A DNA stretch of 14,288 nt from Anaerolineales bacterium (GTDB lineage Bacteria; Chloroflexota; Anaerolineae; Anaerolineales; UBA4823), in contig JAOAHK010000024.1 of assembly GCA_026415275.1 (NCBI GenBank), positions 1 through 14,288 on the forward strand. Direction: 5' to 3'. Position 1 is the first letter of the stretch. The number at the start of each line of letters is the position of its first letter. The notes under the pieces are model-generated. The model searched no databases. It saw nothing but the letters and a program-made list of their open reading frames with translations, and was not told the DNA's origin. The translations under genes and the position numbers were made by a program. Below, one piece after another: positions 7,505 to 14,288 of this stretch.

Positions 7505-8573
7505 GTACCTCGGCTTCGCCTTGCGGTTCGCCGCTCAGTTCGCCCTCTCCTTGCAATTGCTCAATGCGCTCTTGCAGTTCTTCCATGCTGATGTCCGTCT
7601 GGTGGAAGGGCCCGTGGCGGATGCGATGCGGCAGCGCCAACTCGGCAGCTAGGGCAATATCGCGATCGGTGATGTGTTTGCGCCCTTCAAAAGCAGCATG
7701 AGCGCGTGCCGTTTTTAGGATCACAAGATCGCTGCGGTGCCCATCGACGTTCAGCGAGGCGGAGAGGGCAGCAATAGCCAACAAATCACGCTGGGTGTAA
7801 GTCACCTGATCGACCAAAAGGCGGGCGCGTTCGATCTGCTCCGAAAGCTCTCTTTCCTTGGGCATCCACTTTTGACGGAAGGCTTCGGGGTCGGTTTCAA
7901 ATTCTAGGTTGCGTTCCATAATCAACACGCGCTCGCGTGGGTTGCGGATGCCGTGAATTTCCACCGAGAGAGCAAAGCGGTCGAGCAACTGTGGGCGCAA
8001 GTCGCCTTCTTCTGGATTCATGGTGCCGACGAGAATAAAGCGAGCAGGGTGGGCGAAGGATATCCCTTCGCGCTCGACGATGTTCATCCCCATCGCAGCC
8101 GAATCCAAAAGCACATCGACTACATGATCGTCGAGCAGGTTCACCTCATCGATATAAAGCAAACCGCGGTTAGCAGCAGCTAGGACGCCGGGCTCAAAGT
8201 GCCGCTCCCCTTTTTGGATGGCGCGTTCGATATCGAGAGTTCCAACCACGCGGTCTTCAGTGGCTGAAACGGGCAAATTGACAAACGCAGTGGCGCGCAG
8301 CTCTACCGGTAAAGACTCGCCGCGTTCCACCCGCTCGCGGCATTCAGTGCACCAGGTGGTGGGGCGATCGGGGTCACAACCAAAACGACAATCTTTGACC
8401 ACTGCAACTTTGGGCAACAGGGCGGCTAAAGCGCGCGCTGCCGTTGATTTTGCAGTGCCACGCTCGCCCCGTATCAGAACGCCGCCGATGCGGGCGTCCA
8501 CCGCGTTTAGGATCAGAGCGCGCTTCATGCGCTCTTGGCCAACGATAGCAGTAAACGGATAAATCGCAGGCAT
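7470..8573 (-). CDS. ChlI/BchI-type AAA+ ATPase (Mg/Co chelatase subunit family)
   Basis: 367 residues from ATG 8573, with GAGG nine bases upstream; a TTG at 8588 would add five residues. Landmarks are Walker A GERGTAKST (36-44, K42), a four-cysteine cluster (C62, C66, C75, C78) of possible zinc-binding type, Walker B LLYIDE (138-143), the sensor region GTMNPEEGDLRPQ (N185) and LLDRF with a candidate arginine finger R198. The AAA+ core matches ChlI/BchI. It is followed by a helical lid and an unusual acidic, Gln-rich tail (from about LQGEGELSGEPQGE to the end) that looks like the linker found in ChlD. The family forms ATP-driven hexameric rings that act with a VWA-bearing partner on a chelatase large subunit. 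The last codons run through an A10 tract (7486-7477) before TGA, and the stop overlaps the VWA start. It is probably the first gene of the minus-strand block, divergent from the S1-like gene. Confidence 0.88.
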   Translation of the reverse strand: MPAIYPFTAIVGQERMKRALILNAVDARIGGVLIRGERGTAKSTAARALAALLPKVAVVKDCRFGCDPDRPTTWCTECRERVERGESLPVELRATAFVNLPVSATEDRVVGTLDIERAIQKGERHFEPGVLAAANRGLLYIDEVNLLDDHVVDVLLDSAAMGMNIVEREGISFAHPARFILVGTMNPEEGDLRPQLLDRFALSVEIHGIRNPRERVLIMERNLEFETDPEAFRQKWMPKERELSEQIERARLLVDQVTYTQRDLLAIAALSASLNVDGHRSDLVILKTARAHAAFEGRKHITDRDIALAAELALPHRIRHGPFHQTDISMEELQERIEQLQGEGELSGEPQGEAEVQEFAEDQKKKP

Positions 8574-8627
8574 TCGTGAGTACCTCAAAAACCTCTAGAA
8601 ATTGCGCAGTTAATCTTATCACAAAGG

Positions 8628-8656
8628 TTGTCAAGTTGCTTCATCGGCTTTATAAT
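8628..8656 (+). promoter_or_regulatory. Sigma-70-type promoter of the S1-like gene
   Basis: TTGTCA (8628-8633), a 17-base spacer and a perfect TATAAT (8651-8656) precede the S1-like gene; the start of transcription should fall near 8663, giving a leader of about 33 bases. The complement of TGTCAA (8629-8634) is TTGACA, so a perfect -35 box for the divergent ATPase gene overlaps it. The -10 region on that strand is poor, so divergent firing from this spot is only a possibility. Confidence 0.75.
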
Positions 8657-8695
8657 TTACCATAATTCTTATCATGATTTGGAGCACGCGTTTTT

Positions 8696-10072
8696 ATGGA
8701 AATACAAGACCCTACCCGTGGCCTGGGGGTTGAGCCATCCGACCCAAACAAGGTGGAAAATTCCATCCCAAATGAGATCAATTCTGCTGAACAAAATTCA
8801 ATGGAAAGTCTGTTAGGGAAAGAAGGATTGGGTTTAGACTTTCCCAAAGCGGGGGAAATTCGCCAAGGGGTGATTGCGGCTGTCAAAGAGAACGAAATTT
8901 TGGTCAGCATCGGCACCAAATCTGAAGGGGTTATTAGCGGCCGCGAACTGGACAATATTCCCCCCGAAGAGCGCGCTTCCTTTCAACCAGGTGTTGAAAT
9001 CCCGGTGTATGTGCTTAATCCAGAGGATGACAACGGCAATGTTGTTCTCTCCTATACTCGTGCAGCGGAACAGCAGGACTGGAACAATGTTCACGAATAC
9101 CTTGCCTCTGGAGAAGTCATCCAGAGCAAAGTAGTTGGGTTTAACAAAGGCGGATTACTTGTACCCGTCGGGCGGCTGCGCGGTTTTGTCCCTGCTTCGC
9201 AGATCAGCGCTGTGCGCCGCGCAAAACTCGAAGATGGAGAAGGAACGCAGCAGTGGGAAAAAATGATTGGCGAACCCATTCAGGTAAGGGTCATCGAAGT
9301 GGATCGCGAGCGGCGTCGCCTCATCTTGTCCGAGCGCCTAGCTATCCAAGAGACGCGCGAGAGTCTGAAAGATCGCCTCTTGGATGAGCTAAGGGAAGGT
9401 GATGTCCGCCGCGGGCGGGTAACTAGTGTGGCAGACTTTGGTATTTTTGTCAATATCGAAGGTGCAGATGGTTTGGTGCACCTCTCCGAAGTCTCTTGGG
9501 AACGCATCACCACCCCGAAGAACCTATACAAGGTGGGGGATGAAGTGCAGGTCAAGGTCATCAGCATCGACCGCGAACGCAAACGCATTGGCTTATCCAT
9601 TCGCCAGCTCCAAGAAGACCCTTGGCTCAAAAAGGTTGCTCATCTGAAAGAAGGGCAATTGATAGAAGGCAAGATCACCCATTTGACCAAATTCGGCGCC
9701 TTTGCGCGTATTGGTGAAGACCTCGAAGGGCTAATTCACCTATCAGAACTGAGTGATCAGCATATTAACCACCCTAAAGAAGTGGTCAAGGAAGGGGAAA
9801 CGCTGACTCTGCGGATCATCAAGATCGATGCTGAGCGGCGGCGGATTGGGTTGAGCTTGCGCAAAGTAGACTCGGCTGCCTATGCTGATCTGGATTGGAA
9901 GATGGCTTTAGCGGAAGAAGTTCAAGAGATTGTGGAAGAGAAGTCGTCCTCCGTTTCTCACGCAGAGGAGATGGGAAACATTGTTGAGGAAGCCGGTTCT
10001 GCTTCAGCGTCACAATCTCCGCTTGCAGAGTCCCAAGCCCCGGTGGAGGGGAACGAGGAAAAGACGGATTAA
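8696..10072 (+). CDS. rpsA: 30S ribosomal protein S1-like, four S1 RNA-binding domains
   Basis: 458 residues with four S1 (OB-fold) repeats at roughly residues 50-120, 138-220, 230-305 and 318-390. The last two are the most typical (VTSVADFGIFVNIEGADGLV, ITHLTKFGAFARIGEDLEGL, each followed by HLSE and ending in RKRIGLS or RRRIGLS). The C-terminal 60 or so residues are acidic, low-complexity and probably disordered. The N-terminal 45 residues are polar and not clearly structured. S1 proteins bind mRNA on the 30S subunit and help start translation. The E. coli protein has six repeats, and shorter four- or five-repeat forms are common in other phyla, so the exact role (true S1 or an RNA-binding relative) is slightly open. 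Start: ATG 8696 has GGAG at 8681-8684, eleven bases upstream, rather far but usable. A strong promoter precedes it and a strong terminator follows, so it is probably a single-gene transcript. Confidence 0.88.
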   Translation: MEIQDPTRGLGVEPSDPNKVENSIPNEINSAEQNSMESLLGKEGLGLDFPKAGEIRQGVIAAVKENEILVSIGTKSEGVISGRELDNIPPEERASFQPGVEIPVYVLNPEDDNGNVVLSYTRAAEQQDWNNVHEYLASGEVIQSKVVGFNKGGLLVPVGRLRGFVPASQISAVRRAKLEDGEGTQQWEKMIGEPIQVRVIEVDRERRRLILSERLAIQETRESLKDRLLDELREGDVRRGRVTSVADFGIFVNIEGADGLVHLSEVSWERITTPKNLYKVGDEVQVKVISIDRERKRIGLSIRQLQEDPWLKKVAHLKEGQLIEGKITHLTKFGAFARIGEDLEGLIHLSELSDQHINHPKEVVKEGETLTLRIIKIDAERRRIGLSLRKVDSAAYADLDWKMALAEEVQEIVEEKSSSVSHAEEMGNIVEEAGSASASQSPLAESQAPVEGNEEKTD

Positions 10073-10111
10073 CAAAGCGATTTTCAGCAAGTGGTTAAGA
10101 GGTTGCCAACT

Positions 10112-10144
10112 CCCCCGCACCTTTTAGGACGTGCGGGGGTTTTT
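10112..10144 (+). terminator. Intrinsic terminator after the S1-like gene
   Basis: CCCCCGCAC (10112-10120) pairs perfectly with GTGCGGGGG (10131-10139) around a 10-base loop and is followed by five T residues (10140-10144). It lies 40 bases after the S1-like stop codon and separates that transcript from clpC. Confidence 0.92.
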
Positions 10145-10324
10145 GAAACATAACCATATCTAAGAATTTTATTAAACCTTGCAATTCTGCAGGTGAAGAA
10201 ACTCCCTAAGGTGCCGAAACTTTGGTAGAATCAATATTGGATAAAATGACTCGAAATCGAACATTGAAATGAGATGACAATGGTAAAACATAGAATGGTT
10301 TTCAAGAAAGTAGGAGGTTGAGCC

Positions 10325-12826
10325 GTGGCTGGGATGGAGCGTTTTACCCAACGCGCTCGGCGCGTGTTGAGCCTGGCGCATCAAGAGGCCGAACGCATGC
10401 GTCATAATTACATCGGTACCGAGCATCTCTTGCTTGGTTTGATCGAGGAAGATGGCGGCGTTGCTGGTCGGGTTCTCCGTGAACTAGGATTAGAGCCTCA
10501 ACGGGTTCAGGAAATGATCGAGCGCCTGGTTGGGATCGGGCAATATCGCGGCGGCAAGCTCGACCTATCTCCAGGTACACAACAAGTTTTAGAACAAGCG
10601 GTGGAAGAAGCCCGCCGCATGGGGCATCACTACATTGGCACAGAGCATCTATTGTTAGGTCTGGTGCGTCATGGCGAGGGGGTTGCCATGGATGTGCTGC
10701 GCAAGCTGGGCATCACCGCCGAACAGATTCGTCGGCAAACCCATCGTATCTTGCAAGAATCGACCACAACTCGCCGCACAGCCGCAGTGGGCGAAGCACA
10801 ACGTTCAGCAAAGCAAGACCCACAGCAAAAATCGAAGACTCCCTTGGTCGATCAACTGGCTACCGATTTGACTGCCCTTGCCGAAGAAGGAAAGCTAGAC
10901 CCGGTGATAGGACGGCAGATGGAAATCGAGCGCGTGATTCAGGTCTTGGCGCGACGCACGAAAAACAACCCGGCCCTGATCGGCGAGCCCGGCGTGGGAA
11001 AGACAGCCATTGTGGAAGGGCTTGCCCAGCGCATTGTCGAAGGTGACGTGCCGGCGCCTTTGCTGAACAAGCGCGTTTTGCAATTGGACGTTGGTTCCCT
11101 TGTTGCGGGGACAATGTACCGTGGACAGTTTGAGGAGCGCTTGAAACGCGTGATCGATGAACTGAAATCATCCGGAGCAATCCTGTTTATTGACGAAGTG
11201 CACATGTTGGTCGGAGCCGGTGCGGCTGGTTCCTCGGTCGATGCTGCTAATATCCTCAAGCCTGCCCTCTCACGCGGGGAGTTACAGGTTATCGGGGCAA
11301 CTACACTAGATGAATATCGTAAATATATCGAGAGTGACGCTGCTCTTGAGCGGCGTTTCCAACCGATCCATGTCGAAGAACCCACCATTGAACAAGCATT
11401 GGAGATTCTGCGTGGCGTGCGTCCTGCCTATGAAGAGCATCATCGCTTGAACATCTCAGATGAAGCTCTGGACGCAGCGGTACGCCTTTCCGCTCGCTAC
11501 GTGACTGAGCGCTTCCTGCCCGATAAAGCTATTGATCTGATCGATGAATCCTCTTCCCGCGTGCGCATGTACAAAAGCCCAGCAGCGAAAACCGCCAAGG
11601 AGTTGATGGAGCAATTGCGCCAAATCCGCCACAATCGCGAGCTGGCGCTGGAGGACAACCGATATGACGACGCTCAAGAGCTGTTAGAACGTCAGGAAGC
11701 CATTGAGCGCCAGTTGGAACGTCTGCGCAGCGGCTGGGATCGCTCGAACAGCCCCGTGGTCTCTGCGGAAGACATTGCCGAAGTAGTTTCGATGTGGACC
11801 GGCGTGCCCGTGATGCAGATGGCGGAGACTGAATCGCAACGCTTGTTGCGTATGGAAGAAGAGCTAGGCAAATATATTATCGGGCAGCAAGAAGCCATCG
11901 ATGCCATTTCCAAAGCTGTGCGCCGCGCACGCGCAGGCTTGAAAGACCCACGCCGTCCCATCGGCTCGTTCATTTTCCTTGGCCCGACGGGCGTGGGCAA
12001 GACCGAATTGACCAAAGCCCTCGCACGCTTTATGTTCGGCAGTGAAGAAGCTTTGGTGCAACTAGATATGTCCGAATTTATGGAGCGTCATACCGTCAGC
12101 CGTTTGGTGGGTGCGCCACCGGGTTATGTGGGTTACGAGGAAGCGGGTCAATTGACCGAAGCCATCCGTCGCCGACCCTACTCCATCGTGGTCTTCGATG
12201 AGATTGAAAAAGCGCACCCTGAAGCGCACAACATGCTGCTTCAAATCATGGAAGAAGGGCATCTCTCGGACGCCAAAGGGCACAAGGTGGACTTCCGCAA
12301 TACGATCATTATCATGACCTCCAATGTGGGGGCAGATATGATCAAACGCCAGACAAGCATCGGCTTCAACCTCAAGCGCGATGAAAAACTGGAAGAAAAA
12401 CTCGCCTATGAGGAGATGCGCAAGAAGCTGATGGAAGCCTTGCGCCGCGTCTTCCGCCCAGAGTTTATCAACCGGGTTGACTCAGTAATCGTCTTCCGCT
12501 CGCTGAGCAAGGAGGACATCAAGAAGATCGTCGATATTGAACTGAATAAAGTTGCGCAACGCCTTGAGGAGCATGAGATTACTCTGAATGCTACAACCGC
12601 GGCGCGGGAATTGCTCGCTGAATTGGGCTACGACCCTGACATGGGCGCTCGTCCCCTACGCCGTGTGATCCAGCAAAAGGTGGAAGATGTGCTTTCGGAT
12701 GCCCTGCTGGCTGGCGAGTTCGACAAAGGTGACACAATTCTGGTTGATGCCGTAGAAGGCGAAATCAAACTACGGCGGGCAGATGAGCAACTCTCCCAAC
12801 CGCCCCAAGAAATGGCAACAGCATAG
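10325..12826 (+). CDS. clpC: ATP-dependent Clp protease ATP-binding subunit ClpC
   Basis: 833 residues, full length for ClpC. Domains in order: two Clp N repeats (residues 1-145, each with [11 protein letters not shown]); first AAA+ module with Walker A GEPGVGKT (220-227) and Walker B FIDE (D290, E291); a middle region with a UVR-like helical segment (about 428-465) typical of ClpC rather than ClpB; second AAA+ module with Walker A GPTGVGKT (553-560) and Walker B FDE (D625, E626); an IGF loop (679-681) expected to dock on ClpP; and a C-terminal sensor-2 element GARPLRR. It unfolds substrates and threads them into ClpP in the cytoplasm. Start: GTG 10325 has AGGAGG (10312-10317) seven bases upstream, which rules out the ATG at 10334 as the better start. 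The 180-base gap before it holds no clear CIRCE or CtsR-type operator and only weak -10-like sequences (TAGAAT 10226, TAAAAT 10242). No clpP or mcsAB neighbours are present. Confidence 0.97.
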   Translation: MAGMERFTQRARRVLSLAHQEAERMRHNYIGTEHLLLGLIEEDGGVAGRVLRELGLEPQRVQEMIERLVGIGQYRGGKLDLSPGTQQVLEQAVEEARRMGHHYIGTEHLLLGLVRHGEGVAMDVLRKLGITAEQIRRQTHRILQESTTTRRTAAVGEAQRSAKQDPQQKSKTPLVDQLATDLTALAEEGKLDPVIGRQMEIERVIQVLARRTKNNPALIGEPGVGKTAIVEGLAQRIVEGDVPAPLLNKRVLQLDVGSLVAGTMYRGQFEERLKRVIDELKSSGAILFIDEVHMLVGAGAAGSSVDAANILKPALSRGELQVIGATTLDEYRKYIESDAALERRFQPIHVEEPTIEQALEILRGVRPAYEEHHRLNISDEALDAAVRLSARYVTERFLPDKAIDLIDESSSRVRMYKSPAAKTAKELMEQLRQIRHNRELALEDNRYDDAQELLERQEAIERQLERLRSGWDRSNSPVVSAEDIAEVVSMWTGVPVMQMAETESQRLLRMEEELGKYIIGQQEAIDAISKAVRRARAGLKDPRRPIGSFIFLGPTGVGKTELTKALARFMFGSEEALVQLDMSEFMERHTVSRLVGAPPGYVGYEEAGQLTEAIRRRPYSIVVFDEIEKAHPEAHNMLLQIMEEGHLSDAKGHKVDFRNTIIIMTSNVGADMIKRQTSIGFNLKRDEKLEEKLAYEEMRKKLMEALRRVFRPEFINRVDSVIVFRSLSKEDIKKIVDIELNKVAQRLEEHEITLNATTAARELLAELGYDPDMGARPLRRVIQQKVEDVLSDALLAGEFDKGDTILVDAVEGEIKLRRADEQLSQPPQEMATA

Positions 12827-12835
12827 ATCAACATC

Positions 12836-12867
12836 ACCTTCCCCCGAAAGCGGGGGAAGGTTTTTTT
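12836..12867 (+). terminator. Intrinsic terminator after clpC
   Basis: ACCTTCCCCCG (12836-12846) pairs perfectly with CGGGGGAAGGT (12851-12861) around an AAAG loop and runs into a T-tract ending at 12867. It begins nine bases after the clpC stop codon. Confidence 0.95.
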
Positions 12868-12874
12868 ATGTAGT

Positions 12875-12893
12875 GCGACAGAGAGCGTGTCGC
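12875..12893. repeat. Small inverted repeat between clpC and the methyltransferase gene
   Basis: GCGACA (12875-12880) and TGTCGC (12888-12893) are perfect inverted copies around a 7-base spacer. It lies between the clpC terminator and the next promoter. Its role is unknown; it could be an operator or a chance hairpin. Confidence 0.3.
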
Positions 12894-12902
12894 CAAGCTT
12901 GA

Positions 12903-12933
12903 TTGAGAATCACACCCCAAAAAACGGTATAAT
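12903..12933 (+). promoter_or_regulatory. Candidate promoter of the methyltransferase gene
   Basis: A perfect TATAAT (12928-12933) is preceded by TTGAGA (12903-12908) at a long 19-base spacing. Transcription would start near 12940, giving a leader of about 30 bases with GGGAG (12958-12962) seven bases before the ATG. The -10 is convincing and the -35 less so. Confidence 0.55.
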
Positions 12934-12969
12934 TTTTGCAGGGTTAATCAGCCCTCTGGGAGTTTTTTG

Positions 12970-14288
12970 ATGAACTTTTCCTCTGATGACCATCGCATTC
13001 AAGAGCCGCCAGGAGTTCTTTACGCTCCACCGATCGGGCAGTTACCCTTATTAGAATGGTACCGCCCTACTGCACCCGAGAAACGCATCCAACCTCAACC
13101 GAACAACGGCAAAGAAGTTGAAGTTGTCTTTCGCGATCTGGTGCCGTACATTCCCTCAACCACATATGGCACCTTCGGGTTATACCGCTATCCGGCAAAG
13201 TTCATTCCTCAGGTTGTAGCGTATGTTATTGAACATTACGGCGCTCGTGGTCAGAGCGTTCTTGATCCCTTTGCGGGTTGTGGCACAAGTGGGCTCGCTG
13301 CCCGTCTTTTTGGCTTAAATTACGAACTATGGGACCTAAACCCCCTGCTTGAGATTCTGCATGAGGTTGCTATCACCAAGCCCATCGCGGTGGATATTGT
13401 TGGTCTAACCCAAGAGATGGCAAACTGTCCCATCGTCTGGTTGCCGGAATGGAAGAACTTATCCTACTGGTTTTCAGAAGAATTTATTGGTTTTCTCGGT
13501 CGGTGTTGGGGGTATTACCACACCTGTCCTGACGAATCCATCAAGAGATTGGTCACTGTACCGCTCCTAAAATTGACCAAAACCCTTTCTTATAATGATG
13601 CTCAGCGCCAAAAGCTGTCTCGTTCCCCTAAAGCGATGCGCAGAGTGGAAAACTTCCTAGCTGGGAACTGGAGAGATCAAGCGATAGCAATGCTCCAATC
13701 GGAGATCAAAACCGTGATTGCTAAGCAAGCTGAATATCAAAGCCTAATGATCGATTCGGGTAGCCTTTCTGCAAAAGTCCGAGCGGGCATCGACTCAATC
13801 CAATCTGCCTGCGAACTCGCAAACAGCGCCGGGTATTTGTGGGACTTGCTAGTTACCTCTCCTCCATACTTACAAGCTCAGGAGTATATTCGAGCTTCGA
13901 AGATGGATTTGTTTTGGATGGGCTATTGCGAAGAAGATATTCGTTCCTTGAGCAAGAAAGAGTTACCTTACCACGACGTGAAGCCCGTGCCAATTCACTC
14001 GCCTACTTTTGAAGCCTATCGGAAACAGCTCTCTGAACCGAAAATCGTCCAGGTTTATGAACGATATTTTTATGGCGTTTTAGGGGCTTTGACCGCTTTA
14101 TCGCAGCATGTGCGCTACTACCTCTTTCTATTTGTCGGACCAGCCAGCTTGAGAGCGCAAGCTATCCCAATTGATCGAATTTTTGTCGAGCATTTTGTCT
14201 CTCTCGGCTGGACACATGAAGTTACTTTGGTGGATAAAATCGTGTCCAGAGTCCTTTTTCGGTCGAAGAAGAACCCAGCCACTGGATT
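12970..14288 (+). CDS. DNA methyltransferase (N4-cytosine/N6-adenine type), cut by the window edge
   Basis: Open from ATG 12970 to the last base: 439 complete codons, no stop. GGGAG at 12958-12962 fits the start. Residues 65-95 (TFGLYRYPAKFIPQVV) resemble the segment that often precedes motif I in DNA methyltransferases. Motif I, which binds S-adenosylmethionine, is DPFAGCGTSG (99-108). The catalytic motif IV is TSPPY (296-300), typical of amino-methyltransferases acting on cytosine N4 or adenine N6. Motif I precedes motif IV with nearly 200 residues between, whereas DPFxGxGT methyltransferases often carry the reverse order, so this looks like a permuted or insertion-bearing member. The long middle region could hold target recognition. 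It may belong to a restriction-modification or other defence system continuing to the right, or be a solitary enzyme; the window does not show a partner. Confidence 0.8.
   Translation, partial: MNFSSDDHRIQEPPGVLYAPPIGQLPLLEWYRPTAPEKRIQPQPNNGKEVEVVFRDLVPYIPSTTYGTFGLYRYPAKFIPQVVAYVIEHYGARGQSVLDPFAGCGTSGLAARLFGLNYELWDLNPLLEILHEVAITKPIAVDIVGLTQEMANCPIVWLPEWKNLSYWFSEEFIGFLGRCWGYYHTCPDESIKRLVTVPLLKLTKTLSYNDAQRQKLSRSPKAMRRVENFLAGNWRDQAIAMLQSEIKTVIAKQAEYQSLMIDSGSLSAKVRAGIDSIQSACELANSAGYLWDLLVTSPPYLQAQEYIRASKMDLFWMGYCEEDIRSLSKKELPYHDVKPVPIHSPTFEAYRKQLSEPKIVQVYERYFYGVLGALTALSQHVRYYLFLFVGPASLRAQAIPIDRIFVEHFVSLGWTHEVTLVDKIVSRVLFRSKKNPATG

Noticed and set aside
10185..10196. Short TGCA-spaced repeat in the clpC upstream region
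   Set aside because: The arms are only four bases long and could easily arise by chance.
10145..10324. Heat-shock operator (CIRCE or CtsR-like) upstream of clpC
   Set aside because: No TTAGCACTC/GAGTGCTAA pair and no CtsR-type direct heptad repeats are visible in this gap; only weak -10-like sequences.

Overview
This is a bacterial chromosomal window with moderately high GC and tightly packed genes. It holds seven intact genes, one gene cut by the right edge, and one decayed insertion-sequence transposase at the left edge. The gene content and protein style (four-domain S1 protein, ClpC with a UVR-type middle segment, a ChlI/ChlD-type ATPase and VWA pair, a VC1184-type class V aminotransferase) would fit a Chloroflexota bacterium of the Anaerolineae type. 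That assignment is an inference from general resemblance, not something the sequence proves.

Layout from left to right. Bases 50-793 carry a dead IS630-family transposase: an N-terminal piece, a large internal deletion, in-frame stop codons and a late frameshift. Bases 880-2181 (minus) encode an MFS transporter. An AT-rich gap follows, ending in a strong orphan hairpin with a T-run (2350-2391) just upstream of a class V PLP enzyme (2441-3700, plus). That enzyme resembles cysteine desulfurases but lacks the catalytic cysteine. It converges, with only 8 bases between stop codons, on a minus-strand block of four closely spaced genes. In transcription order these are a ChlI/BchI-type AAA+ ATPase (8573-7470), a VWA protein of the ChlD C-terminal type (7473-6523), a class I aminotransferase (6482-5325) and a membrane-anchored M1-type zinc peptidase (5295-3709). 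Divergent from that block, behind a near-consensus promoter, is a ribosomal protein S1-like gene (8696-10072) ending in a clear terminator. Next is clpC (10325-12826), also with a clear terminator. A DNA methyltransferase gene (from 12970, plus) with its own candidate promoter runs off the right edge.

The most notable signal is at the junction of the ATPase and VWA genes. The ATPase ends in a run of ten A residues containing the heptamer A_AAA_AAG in the correct phase. Six bases later a GC-rich stem can form, and an AGGAG lies upstream. A -1 slip there would bypass the ATPase stop codon, which itself overlaps the VWA GTG start as GTGA, and would fuse both proteins into a chain of about 680 residues with the domain order of ChlD. 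The locus may therefore make both a short ChlI-like subunit and a long ChlD-like subunit of a metal chelatase from one message. I recall that programmed frameshifting has been proposed for chlD-type chelatase genes, so this looks like a member of that class rather than a wholly new mechanism.

The other genes appear to be housekeeping: translation (S1), protein quality control (ClpC), amino-acid metabolism (two PLP enzymes), peptide breakdown and transport. I see no CRISPR array, tRNA, rRNA or riboswitch.
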